Part shown: positions 23,623 to 34,404 of the stretch, in pieces
How positions within the stretch are numbered: the first letter of the stretch is position 1
How the letters are laid out: each line of letters opens with the position of its first letter
Assembly: GCA_032821775.1 (NCBI GenBank)
Contig: JAVLRN010000006.1
Location: forward strand, 1,302,001-1,366,000
Length of the DNA: 64,000 bases
DNA from: Sanguinoderma infundibulare
Taxonomy: Eukaryota; Basidiomycota; Agaricomycetes; Polyporales; Polyporaceae
Reading direction: 5' to 3'
Program-made: the position numbers and the translations under genes
Notes under the pieces: model-generated
The model's input: the letters and a program-made list of their open reading frames with translations, nothing else
The model's database searches: none
What the model was told of the DNA's origin: nothing

Positions 23623-24506
23623 ATGGCCAGCGCACGCGACAGCGTAGACTATTCCTTGCTCAAGGACGACAAAATTGATGCCATGGCGAGCTCAGGCTCG
23701 GACCTGCTCCTCGGCGCCTTTGATCCGTCAAAACTTCATCCACTGGCTGGCATAGAAGACAAGCTCGACTACCTCCAGTTGGACGATGATAAAACAACCG
23801 ACCTTCCAGGAGCGGGGGGTGCAATTCCCTCCCGGGGTTGGAGTGACGACTTGTGTTATGGCACGGGAACCATGTACCTCAGCGGTTCGTAGTCTTTACC
23901 GGCTTTTCACGTCCGTCCCTCCTTCCATCATCGTTCTCCTTCGAATCCGAGGCCAGAACGATCATGCTAGTCTGACCGAACGTCATTCCAATTCGTCACA
24001 CCTTATCTCCTCTTATTGTTTTGCGTCATCACATGCTCACCCCATACCTCCAGGACTCGCCCTTGGCGGCGTGTGGGGACTGCGCGAGGGCGCACGCAAA
24101 CCCCTGGCGGTGTCCAATGCCAGACTAAGGATCAACAGCGTCCTCAACTCGGTCACCCGCCGAGGCACATTCATAGGGAATTCCGCCGGCTGTCTCGGTG
24201 CGCATGCTTCTCCCCCATGACGTGTTTTGCGTACTCATTCATTCCCCCACAGCTCTTGTATACAACGCCTTTAATTCCTCAATAGACGTTTTCCGCGGCG
24301 AGCACGACACATACGGGAGTATGGCCGCTGGCGCACTAACCGGCGCCTTATATAAGTCAACCGGTATGCCTTCTTGATTGCTTCTCCGCGACTCGCCGTG
24401 CTTATTGTTTCGCCTCCTCGTAGCCGGTGTGAAGCCCGCCCTTGCCGCGGCAACCTTCATCTCAGGGTTGGCGGGTGCGTGGAGTTATGTTAAGACCAGA
24501 GTCTAG
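23623..24506 (+). CDS. TIM23: Mitochondrial inner-membrane translocase subunit Tim23
   Basis: Channel-forming subunit of the presequence translocase of the inner mitochondrial membrane. Four exons (23623-23884, 24054-24197, 24253-24363, 24424-24506) give 199 residues. The N-terminal hydrophilic part faces the intermembrane space. The Tim17/22/23 core starts with WSDDLCYGTGTMYLSG and continues with LGGVWGLREG, RINSVLNSVTRRGTFIGN and the GSMAAGALTGALYKST segment, the usual glycine-rich membrane spans. The first donor is GTTCGT, less common than GTATGT. Note the splice that joins Ser-Gly to Leu-Ala-Leu-Gly-Gly. Confidence 0.95.
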
Positions 24507-24987
24507 TATATTTCATGTATAATCTATCGTACGTTAATCTCATGTGAGTCATCGTCCCCGCTTTCCATCACCTCGTTTGCGGCTGCCTGCTGTTAAGTTT
24601 AGAGCACCTCCCCCCTCGGGTCAGTCATGGCCATTGAGTTGGTTCCGGCGTCAATGAATTGACATAACCTCTTGAGACCTCGGTCCCTGGAATCGGAAGC
24701 AGGCCTACATCGATCGGCCACTGCGAGGTTTTTTTCCACCTCGGCCCCAGTATTTATGTCCGTGGCTAGATGTGGCTAAGCTCGCGCCTTCCGTGTGCTG
24801 ACGGTCGACCATCTGGATCCGCTGGGCCCGTGTTGGATGTCCGGTCTGCTCGTGGACGTGGACGCCTACGCAGTCACTTCTCTTCAGAGCGCTGCCCCAC
24901 CCCGGCTAAAGCAAAACGCGTCCAGGGAGTCGTGGCCTTCCCTCGCGGCATCGCTGTAGGACCCAGACCCGCCCTCGAAACGCGCAC
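24507..24987. other. Intergenic between TIM23 and the velvet gene
   Basis: About 480 bases. A T-run and TATTTATG near 24751-24758 lie some 230 bases before the chosen velvet start. An open frame beginning at 24770 could be extra 5' coding sequence if the velvet start is further upstream. Confidence 0.45.
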
Positions 24988-26227
24988 ATGGTACGTCTCC
25001 CTTTTGTCTTTCGGTGCGCATCCAGCACAAACCATCGCTCGTACCCACCCCCCTTACACAGCCAGCCAAAACCATTCCTCTCGACCGCTGTGCGTCGCCT
25101 TCGGTTCTGCACCACGGGGTCGCTACTTTCTGCGAACACGCTGTTTCGCCCAAGGACCGGAGTAAGCTCTCCATAAATTTCCTCTCCAGCGAGAGCCCCC
25201 AAGCAGAGGGTTCAGCTTCTCCCCCCCTACACCCCTCCGCTCTGTCCAGCCGGGCACGCGGTGTTAATCGACAAGGGCCTGTCCTGAACAATTCCGAGGA
25301 AGTCGAAGTCGCGACTGAGGGCTCTAGCGGCCACTCCAGGTACCCACTATTTCCTCTGTTTATCGGTTCACTATACCTATGATATGAGCTAAAGTTTGCT
25401 TACAGATCGTACCGCCTCGAGATCGTACAACATCCCCACCGCACAGCAGAGTTTGGCACATCTGCTCTCACGCGCCTCCCGCTCGCACCTCCGCTGATAG
25501 CGCAGTTGGTCATACGTGACTCAGCGGGGCGGACGGTCAACGAGTGAGTAGCATGGGGGGATTCTGGAAACGATAGGTGTTCGCTGAAAAATCCCCCAGT
25601 GAGATGGAGCTGCCGTTCCTGGTCGCCCAGCTGTCTCTGATGAGCAGCGACGGCTCAGGTCCAATGGATTATGCTACGAGCAATGACGGACGGGCCGCCC
25701 GAGAACGATTGCTGTACGGCAATCTGGTGTCTTCCCCACATCTGCTCCGCAACCTTCAAGGGAGAAGAGGGGTGTACTTTATGTTCCCCGACGTCTCGAT
25801 CCGCCAGAGGGGTCGGTTCTTACTCAAAGTCACGCTAATACGCTTGCCACGGTTCGTCATCATGCACTATCGCTATCTGCACGGGTCTGATGTGGTTTAG
25901 GTTTGATGATCCCGAGGCGTTCGCCCAGCAGAACGGTCGAGGGGCCATCGTTGCGGAGGCCCGATCGCTGCCGTTCGAGGTGTTCCCGCTGCGAGAATAC
26001 GTTGCGCCCGGTACGTCTGCGCAGGACGAGCGGAGGAAGCAGCGGGGCTCATGGATCGGTCGTGTCTTCTCGCACACAGCACAAACGCCGTTGACGCAGT
26101 ACTTTCTGCAGCAAGGAGCCCGAATGTACGTTTTTGCTGCTGCGATTCAGTTTGCCCGAGGCCCGCCGCTGAGTTGATGACCCCTCCTCCTCCATTAAGG
26201 ATCGGCCCGCCCCCGCGCTCGTTGTAA
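24988..26227 (+). CDS. Velvet-domain transcription regulator (VosA/VelB/VelC class)
   Basis: Fungal NF-kB-like DNA-binding factor linked to development and secondary metabolism. Proposed exons: 24988-24990 (ATG only), 25062-25339, 25406-25543, 25600-25851, 25901-26125 and 26200-26227, giving 307 residues. The velvet fold is clear: YRLEIVQHPHRTAEFG, then PPLIAQLVIRDSAGR, LPFLVAQLSL, LYGNLVSSPHLLRNLQGRRG and YFMFPDVSIRQRGRFLLKVTLIRL. The domain occupies about residues 95-285. The N-terminal 90 residues are low complexity. Two ends are uncertain. The start rests on ATG followed directly by a strong GTACGT donor and a CAG acceptor at 25061. The last intron (26126-26199) is optional: reading through would end at 26177 with 315 residues. 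The velvet assignment itself is firm. Confidence 0.85.
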
Positions 26228-27429
26228 CCCCCTTGCCCACACGCGATACACCAGCCACCACTAGCCACCACCAACACTGCATACATATGTACGCTCCTGG
26301 CTCCACGCGATCGACGATCTGGTTGTTTGTTGTACTCGACTCGGGACCCATACTGTAGGCGCTCCGCTGGGTCCGTTTAGATCTATTGTTGGCGGCGTTG
26401 TTGTACGCTTTGTTTTTGAGTAGCGACGCGCTTCGAATGTTCGTTCGTTCTTGTTTTTACCTTCGTTCTACACTAATGCCTCCTTGGATGCTTGACTGTG
26501 CTTGTTTTGTTCCCAAGGATGATTTTTCATATGCCATATAGAGTAATTTCGTCCCCTCTTCGTTACCGTGCTTCGAGCTGGACAAATGGAAACGGAATGC
26601 TTTGTGACGTCTTACTTCGTGGCCAAAAATCTGATTTGTGCTTATGCGCCCTATTCCCTGGTGTCTGTTCGGCGTTTGCCTCGGATAGGTTTTGACTTGG
26701 GGGAGGCAGGATGATTGGGGTTGCCTGCGGGAAGCGGCGTGGAGGGCGAGCGAGCGGTGCGGCAAAATCATGATAGCGTACATAACTAGCCGCCGTTCAC
26801 AAGCTACACTGGTGCGGTCCTCCTAGTCCGTACGATGAGCACAGTGCCCCGAGCACAGAACAGCCCTCGTCCAAAGGCTACAGTACTCGGCCGGATACAC
26901 TCATATCTTTCCATTGAGGCCTGAGGGTCTTCTCTGGTCAGAGCGTTATTTTGTCCACTGAGCATAAAAGACCCTGATGCTTCCGAATCGTCTTGCCCGC
27001 CGTCTGTTTGTTGCCTGGAGGCGGTACTGAGAGGTATTCTTAGCATCCATGCCTCCGCCTCGGAGACGCGCAGGTATATATCGAAGAACAACTCTTTTGA
27101 AGGCTGGATAGCCTCGAGGCTGTACGACGTGTGGCCACAACGCTTTCTGGAGACACAGGTTTGAATGCTGCGCAACGATGTGCGCAGGCGACCTGTCGAC
27201 TTCTGGGGACGAGAGAGGGTGGAGTTGGTCAGAGGGGCGATGTCAGAGCTGCCGAGGGTGCTTGGGATAGGGCGGAGGTTTGAAACAACCGCGCTCAGGC
27301 TCGACTACGCTGACCATCTCCCCGCGCGGCTGCCAAGGACGCTCGTCACGTGCGTCCCCTATTATAAGCCCCCGTTGCGTAGCGGCCGAATCGTTCTTCC
27401 TTTCGTACACACTCCTCGTTTTCTCCACC
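26228..27429. other. Intergenic, 1.2 kb, no gene assigned
   Basis: Lies between the velvet and CYSTM genes. A minus-strand open frame at 26804-27175 (123 residues) is the best candidate here but has no recognised family and no splice support. The last 80 bases are the promoter of the CYSTM gene. Confidence 0.5.
27347..27368 (+). promoter_or_regulatory. E-box and TATA-like element before the CYSTM gene
   Basis: CACGTG at 27347-27352 is a bHLH-type site. TATTATAAG at about 27360-27368 lies 62-70 bases before the ATG at 27430. The pair is a plausible compact promoter. Confidence 0.4.
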
Positions 27430-27894
27430 ATGTCCAACAAAGACTACTACGGCGGCGGTCAGCAGCAGTACTACCCTCCTCCAGGTATGTACCTTCGTGC
27501 TTCAAGCATAGCAAGATGGTGCGACGTACTCTTCGGCAGGTCCTCCTCAGGGCGGTTATTACCCCCAGCAGCCGCAGCAGGCATACGGCGGCCAGCCCCC
27601 CTACGGACAGCCTTACGGACAACCAGGCTACCAGCCTCAGCCGCCTCCGCAAACCGTATACGTGTATGTATTGCCACCACATAAGTGCGCGATGACGTTG
27701 GCTCAGGGTAAAATTTGGGGGCAGACAACAACAGGACAAGGGTGGCGGAGGTACTTGCATGGCTTGTCTGGCGGGAATGTGTCTATGCTGTTGCGCTGAA
27801 GGTGTGTTTTGTTCATGGCGTATACTGCTCTATCTGTCGGGAATTGACCGGGGATCTCTGCGCGCCAGAACTCTGTTGCGACTGCTTGTTCTAG
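27430..27894 (+). CDS. Small CYSTM (cysteine-rich transmembrane module) protein
   Basis: Four exons (27430-27484, 27540-27663, 27725-27801, 27869-27894) give 93 residues. The N-terminal two thirds is Tyr/Gln/Gly/Pro-rich (YYGGG, YYPPPG, QPPYGQPYG). The C-terminus is a CYSTM block: a GGGGTC lead, a short hydrophobic stretch CMACLAGMCLCCCAEEL and a final CCDCLF. Known members (yeast YDL012C and plant relatives) sit in the plasma membrane and affect stress resistance; the biochemical role is not established. The last exon is only 26 nt, and without it the Cys-rich end is lost, so single-frame searches miss the gene. Confidence 0.87.
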
Positions 27895-28480
27895 AGTCGT
27901 ACGACAGGCTCTGCCGGTTCGAGCGTGTTCTTCCGATTCGCTTCATTTGCCCTTTGCCTCGGCTCTGTTTCCCTGTATGATGCTCGGGTGTATCATAGGA
28001 CATTTCTTAGCACACGGCTACATCTACGACATCTGCACGACCTCGATGACGGGTGATTTCCCCCTAGTTGCCAATCTACACCCTGTTCTCATTTTGAATA
28101 TGAACGATTCTGCTTGCTGGTGACGAAAGTGGCAATGATCTTAATTAAAGCTGTCTACTCCGACGACAAAGTAGACGACAACAGAGCCATCAAAATATCT
28201 GCTGTCGTGACTGGTGAGTAGGACGAGATGTCGAGCAACCTTGAGGGCTCGCCCGGTTCCCGGCGGTGCGCTCGGACCACCGCCTGCCCCATCGGGTCAG
28301 AATGTGCCGTGCCTCGGCCTCCGCCGGCGCATGGGCGGGACACAAAACGACAGGCTGTGATTTGTCGGGGTAGGGACCCGGGTTCGCCCGGGGTTCGGGG
28401 TCGGTGACGAGCGCTCGGGAGAGCTTGCCCTCTCGAATATCCGCGTCGCTGTCGTCGACTGACTTGTGCTCACCTCCAAA
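27895..28480. other. Intergenic before cytochrome c1
   Basis: About 590 bases, including the 3' flank of the CYSTM gene and the CYT1 promoter. An A/T-rich patch with TTAATTAA lies near 28140-28147. No gene is visible. Confidence 0.55.
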
Positions 28481-29813
28481 ATGCTCGCCAGGCTCCCTGC
28501 GGGTGCCCTGAAGAACGTCGCGGTCCTTCCTGGGGCCCGGTCAACAGCCTTCAACGCCGCGCGTTCTCTTCCGGTGCACTCTTTTCGTCTTGCTGCCTCG
28601 TTGACGCGCTAACAACTCGAACAGCGTGTCCGTTTTGCCTCCACATCCTCCGCTTCCTCCTCCGCGTTCGAGGTACGAGCTGCTCGCGTTCAACGTTCCA
28701 AACCTCCCTTTTGAGTTTTGCCTGGTTTTCCTAGTCTCTCATCAACTCTCGCGCAACCTTGGCCTCCGCGACCCTCTTCACCGTCGGTTCCGTCGCATGG
28801 TACGCCAACCTCTACGGCACCCTCCCCTTCATTGGCGAGGTACATGCCAACTCGCCCGCCGAGGAGGGTCTCCACCCCGCTCACTACCCCTGGTCTCACT
28901 CCGGATTGCTCGACTCGTTCGACCATGCCAGGTAGCTATCAAATCCTCCCGTCATGACCAAGTTACCTCTCTCACATTTCTCTAGCATCCGGAGAGGATA
29001 CCAGGTGTACCGTGAGGTTTGTGCCGCCTGCCATGCATTGGACCGCATTGCCTGGCGCAATCTTGTCGGTGTGTCCCACACCGTCGACGAGGCAAAGGCC
29101 ATGGCCGAGGAGGTCGAGTACGAGGACGGCCCCAACGACCAGGGTGAGATGTTCCAGCGTCCCGGCAAGCTTTCGGACTACATGCCTCCCCCCTACCCGA
29201 ACGAGGAGGCTGCCCGTGCCAGCAACGGTGGTGCCCTCCCTCCTGATTTGAGTCTCATCGTCAAGGCTCGTCATGGTGGTGCAGTAAGTCATCGTGCTTG
29301 TCTTGGTTGTCTGTGCCGTGGTTTGAATTCGATTTGTAGGACTACATCTTCGCGCTCCTTACCGGATACAGGGACCCTCCTGCTGGTTTCGAGATTCGTG
29401 AGGGCATGAACTACAACCCTTACTTCCCTGGAAACGCCATCTCCATGGCTCGTGTTCTCTTCGACGGTCTCGTCGAGTACGAGGACGGTTAGTCTCATTT
29501 GTACCGCAGTCGGTTTTGACGTCTCTGACCGTGTGATGTATGCCAGGCACTCCTGCAACCACTTCCCAGATGGCGAAGGATGTCGTTACGTTCTTGAACT
29601 GGGCATCGGAGCCTGAGCACGACGAGCGCAAGAAGGCTGGTCTGAAGGCCGTCATCCTCTTCTCTGCTTTGACTGCTATCAGTCTGTACGTGAAGCGCTT
29701 CAAGTGGTCCACCATCAAGTCGCGGAAGATCCGTGAGTACCTTGTCAATAGTTGAATGCGGCTGCTCAATCATAGTCTCCGTAGAGTACAACCCTCCGGT
29801 GGAGAAGCATTGA
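28481..29813 (+). CDS. CYT1: Cytochrome c1, haem subunit of respiratory complex III
   Basis: Carries electrons from the Rieske protein to cytochrome c in the inner mitochondrial membrane. Seven exons (28481-28573, 28625-28672, 28735-28931, 28986-29283, 29340-29487, 29547-29732, 29785-29813) give 332 residues. An Arg/Ala/Ser-rich presequence is followed by a hydrophobic sorting segment (about residues 50-70), the bipartite signal known for this protein. The covalent haem site CAACH is at residues 125-129. The axial Met is in the AISMAR segment, and [12 protein letters not shown] and [13 protein letters not shown] are conserved. A C-terminal membrane anchor ([17 protein letters not shown]) is followed by a matrix tail ending YNPPVEKH. 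Confidence 0.96.
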
Positions 29814-30251
29814 AAACGCTTAGAATAGAGTACTACACCCTGCCGGGAGGTCGTTTGGGACGTCCGTGTGCATAGTCAAGATCCAAACGGACCGTTCTTT
29901 TCGCATACCACCATAATATGCACTCACCAAGGGTGTCCCCGTGCAGCTCCTACTACCGGGTAATCCAGTAATGCGAATAATGGGCCTTGGCGTGTCATGT
30001 CTTTGAGCGTGCCGTGCGTGTTCAATGTGTTGTTGAAGTGGAGGAGAGTGTAGACTCTGGAGTGGCAAGGCTGGGATGCCGTAAATAATTAAGAAACAAA
30101 TTGATGGGAAAGGCCATTTGTGGTCGAGCCAGGGCGTCAGCTCTTGTCTCCTTGTCACCATCCTCAGGCAGCCTCAGGCCTCCGTCGGCGACCTTCATCC
30201 TTGGCTCTCACCGGCTTGCATCAGACAGGATCTTGTTACCCTTTCTCAACG
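29814..30251. other. Intergenic, no gene seen
   Basis: About 440 bases between CYT1 and the THP3-like gene. No promoter motif stands out. Confidence 0.5.
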
Positions 30252-32367
30252 ATGTCTTCCGATAGCTGGCCGCCACCACTCAAGTATGACGATCATCCAT
30301 CCTCACCGGTTGCGCGCTCTCACCATTTCTTACCATTTCTCAGAGACTGGGTCGCGAAATGCCTGGGTCAAATGACGGATTCAAACAGAGCGGAAGCACA
30401 AGCGGAATTAAAACAGGTGATTGCAGATTCTTTCGCGGCCAAAACTCTGTGGACGACGGATTGGGCCGGAGTGCAATTGAAGAGGTATGTCTTCCATCTT
30501 CACCCGCCCTTGACGGTTTACGGCTGAGAACCGGTTTGGAGCTTGCTCCCAAAACCACCACCCTCCTTGGCCTCTTTAAGCCTCAAACGCAAGTCGTGAG
30601 TCTCTTCTATTCTTTTCCGAAGAAGGCTGGAATGAGCCCAATGTTATCCGGTCGCAGAAACGATGGCGGCGCTCACACGAGCAACAAGAAAACCAAGAAG
30701 ACGTCGATAGGCAAGGCGGCCTCTTCCACTGTGTTCGATCCAAGTGACGTCGCCGCACTGAACCGAAGGGCCGCGCGTTTTCAACGGGAGCATGAGATCG
30801 AACGGCAGAAAAGTTCGCGTCCATTCAGCAACCATACTTCCTCTTCCTCTTCCTCGTACCCCTCGCACGCTAACACCCACCTCTTCAAATCTCGGTCTGG
30901 AACGCCCACCGCCTACGACGGGGCGGATGAACCTGAGGCGAACCCGGTCGGTCTTCTTTTGTCTGCACCCTCTCTCGCTACTTATGCTCATGGGTCCCGA
31001 CCGTCCACAGAACGTACCGAACTGGGACCGGTTTACTATTGTTGGGACTTCCACCGAGACATTCAAGGATTACTTGCGACTGACATCTGTGAGTCGTGAC
31101 GATTGATTTGATATGCTCAGGGACGACGCCTGACCGGTCATCCTCTCTCCGATGATCTCCCTATACCGTCCTCTTCGTGCCGGAAGGAACCTAAACCGGA
31201 ACAAATACGGCCGTACCACATCCTCCAAGAGACATTAAACCAGCTTAAGAAGAAGTGGCGCGAGAAGGCAACGTACAATTGGATCTGCTCGCAGTTCAAG
31301 AGTTTACGGCAGGACCTTACCGTGCGCCTCTTCGCCTTCTCGCGGCGGGCGTGTTGACAGCGAGATGTTCGCACTCTATTGTCTTTCTTCAGGTGCAACG
31401 CATCAAGAATGAGTTTACCGTGACAGTCTATGAGATCCATGCGCGCATGGCGCTCGAAGTGGTGTGTGCCCTCCCTCTTACGCGCCTTACCCGCATCATC
31501 GGCTGGAGTGTATCCACGCTGACGTACGATGGACGTGTTGTGTACGACAGGGCGATATGGTGGAATACAACCAGTGCCAAGCTATGCTGCGGAACCTCTA
31601 CGAGCTCGGCATCCCCGGCAAAGTTGAGGAGTTCACGGCGTATCGAATATTGATGCTGCTTCACGGACGCAACCGCAGTGGTACGTTCTCACAGGCCCTT
31701 GGTAAAAAGTTTGCTGCAGACTGCTAAGGGCATTCTGGCGTCTCTTCCATAGACTTGAATTTATACGTAGGTCAGCTAACAGAACGACAGAAATCCGATC
31801 CCGCCGTACGACATGCCCTTGGCGTCCAACGTGCGGTGGCGATGGGGAATTATCATGCCCTCTTTGACTTGTATATGAATGCTCCGAACATGGGGGCGTA
31901 CATCATGGATCACTTCATTGATAGAGAGAGGATACGTGCACTCATGGTCATGACAAAAGCGTGAGTAGCTCCCAAGCCACATTCCCCTCCTTCCCTTTTC
32001 CTCCTCTTCCTACCTTCCATTCCTCCGCGGTCTATTGGGGACACCTTTTTTGGTTCTTGGACCCCATTTACCATGTCGGTGTGCGGACGCATCTTTGGAT
32101 CGGAACAGGGATTATGACGCGGATACTAACGCGAGATGACCACACGACAGGTACCGGACACTACAGCTTTCATTCATCCAGAACGAACTTGGATTCGAGA
32201 CGCTGGCCGCCGCACGCGAGTTCCTCACCGAACACCGCGCGGGCATCTTCCAGAACCCGAACAGCCCCGACATGGAAAAAGTGCTGGATTGCAAACCCGC
32301 CGGCGCGCCGCTCGCATCGGTGTTGGAGGAGAAGTACCGGAAGGTGCAGATCAAGGGCGCTGTCTGA
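30252..32367 (+). CDS. THP3: SAC3/GANP/THP3-family PCI protein (Thp3/LENG8-like)
   Basis: Nuclear protein family linked to transcription elongation, mRNA maturation and export; yeast Thp3 pairs with Csn12. Eight exons fit (30252-30484, 30529-30946, 31011-31088, 31121-31321, 31393-31461, 31551-31680, 31753-31960, 32151-32367) and give 517 residues. The family core is in the C-terminal half: PYHILQETLNQLKKKW, the stretch CSQFKSLRQDLTVQRIKNEF, VYEIHARMALEVGDMVEYNQ, then ELGIPGKVEEFTAYRIL and a helical PCI-like tail ending near KYRKVQIKGAV. A basic KKTKKTS patch and a Ser run lie in the middle. The acceptor of exon 2 would be GAG, which is weak, so the 5' end of exon 2 is the least certain point. 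Confidence 0.86.
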
Positions 32368-32772
32368 CTTATTGTTCTGGTCGATGGCCGCCGGTCGCCC
32401 GTTGTAGGTGGAACGTCCTTGCCATCCTCGCCCCGCCTCGCCTCCGGTTTCAATGTGGTCAGATCGCGTCATCTCCACCCTTCTTGCTCTCGCCCGTCTT
32501 CGCCTCTTCCGCCGACTTCGTTCGGGATATCCGTGCGCCGTTGGGGTCGCACTTGCATCGCCTCTGCCGGTAAATACCTTAAGTTTCGTTTGTATGGCCG
32601 CTGTATGCTACGATTTACTCTCGAAGTACCTGCGCATATATTCTTATTCGCCTCCCCTATCACCGATCGCAGCGAGCGTTTGGATTCTCTGGCCTGACGT
32701 GCGCATTACGTGCGACAAAATATTGTTGCAAGGTCGTCAGAAGACGTGGTACATGATGATGGTGCAGTAGCG
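32368..32772. other. Convergent 3' region between THP3 and SEN2
   Basis: About 400 bases between two facing gene ends. No feature beyond the expected terminators is visible. Confidence 0.5.
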
Positions 32773-34167
32773 CTAGTCCCGCATGCGCGCGGGAATGAAT
32801 CGGCGTAGAACGACGTCCCTGACGGAATAGTGCGCAAGACAGGCTGGCGAAGACAAAAGGTCGGGTGATATGCGTGATGAGGCGGGGATTGTTACGTAGG
32901 TTAGGATCAAGGTCTGGAAAGTAACATCAGCATGCGCCCGCCGAAAAGAGAATTGGCCGAAATGAGCGCACACCTTCTGGACTTGGGAGTTGACGCGGTT
33001 CACGGTGTTGAGCCAGGACCAGGAGAAGGTGTTGGCATTCGGAAGGTTGAATGGCGACGATTCTTGGTCCGCGGGATCCTCGTAGACTGGGATGACGACA
33101 ACGCCGAATCTGTGGACCGCGGTGAGCTTCGAAGCGCCATATGCTAGATGGGCAGATGCGCACTCTGCGTGATGGAAGACGGGGCCTCGCTTGTACAACA
33201 GCAGGTCGACGCAGAACTTGATGCCGCCCTTGACTACCCACCCCAAGGCGCGATAGTAGTGATAAGCGACGTAGTTCACGAGGAACGGGTTGTCGAAGCG
33301 GTTTGCATATATTGAGAGTTCGGGCGGTACGCAATGGATTGCCTGGAAGGTCTTCCAGATCTGCTTTAGACTCAGAGGTTCGTTCTGCCGTCGGACGAGG
33401 TATCAGGGAAGAACCGTGTATTGAACGGAGCGACAACATCAAGTACCGTGTGCGAATCGAGAACGGTGAGACAGTCCAAGTTCCAGATGAGGAAAAAGGC
33501 TTCTTGCAAGGTCAGCTGGAGGTGCTCGACGTCTTCCAGGGGCTCGAGCTCCTCGTCCGCGTCCTCGGCTTCAGGAGGCTCCTCCGGCAGCTCTGTCGTC
33601 TCGCTGGAGTGTTGGGGTTTCCATGTCGCACCGGAGGGAATGACCGTGGGCGCAGCTTCTCGGCCCTCGGCGAACGCAGCCTCAGCTTCGGCAGCGGCTT
33701 TCGCAATGGCAGCAGCGCGGTCCAGTTTGAACTGTTGGCGTTCAGCCCTACGCTTCTCTCGGACTTCCTCTGCAGTCATATCTGCAGACAGTCAGAGGTT
33801 AGCCCAGGGACACATCGGCGGATAACGCACATTTGCCGGCTGCCTTCCGAGCAGTGATGTGCCTCGCGAGCCAGGAGGGCTCGCTCCGGGAAAGGTCGCC
33901 CTTGCCGAAGAAGCCCCTCCGCCAGAGGATGGTCGAATCCCTCTCGTTTGTGACCCATACGGAGCGCGTCGCGGGGTCGAACACGCCTTCGCAGTGGGGG
34001 TTCTCTAGCTTTGTGCGGGAGAAGCCAAAGAGACCGAGGACATGTCCGAGTTTGCTGCCAGATTCAGGCGTGGAGAAGAGGAGCGGGAGGGGATGGGCGT
34101 AGATCCTATTATTTTCCGCGCGACGTGCGCCGCCCTTTTGCGAGCCTTTGGTACGATTTGAAGCCAT
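32773..34167 (-). CDS. SEN2: tRNA-splicing endonuclease catalytic subunit Sen2
   Basis: Cuts the 5' splice site of intron-containing pre-tRNAs as part of the Sen2-Sen34-Sen15-Sen54 complex. Four exons (33831-34167, 33447-33781, 32974-33384, 32773-32913) give 407 residues. The C-terminal endonuclease fold is clear: YHYYRALGWVVKGGIKF, then LLYKRGPVFHHAEC and RVNSQVQKTLILTYV. These hold the catalytic triad: Tyr near residue 288, His near 296 and Lys 361. A charged coiled-coil-like segment rich in Ala, Glu and Arg lies around residues 113-170. The gene diverges from the dynein intermediate chain gene with only 237 bases between the two starts, so they probably share a promoter region. Confidence 0.94.
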
Positions 34168-34404
34168 GGGAGACGGGAGGGGAGAAAGGCGGATGGGAGT
34201 CAGAACGAAACGACAGTCAGTCTGGAGTCGGCACGCGTACGAGCTGCAGACAGGCGCTGCGTCGCGACTTGGACGCGGAGACGCGTCGAGCGTGCCGCAC
34301 CTTGCATTCGTTCAGTCACTCTGCGCCCTCGCTTGTGGCTAATCATCTCGTCTCTTCTGCGTTTTCGTCCTGTGTCATACCCGCAAGTACTTCACGACCT
34401 CACG

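Noticed and set aside
33960..33990. GGTCGAAC phrase resembling a tRNA B box
   Set aside because: It lies inside the SEN2 coding exon and no A box or cloverleaf fits around it.
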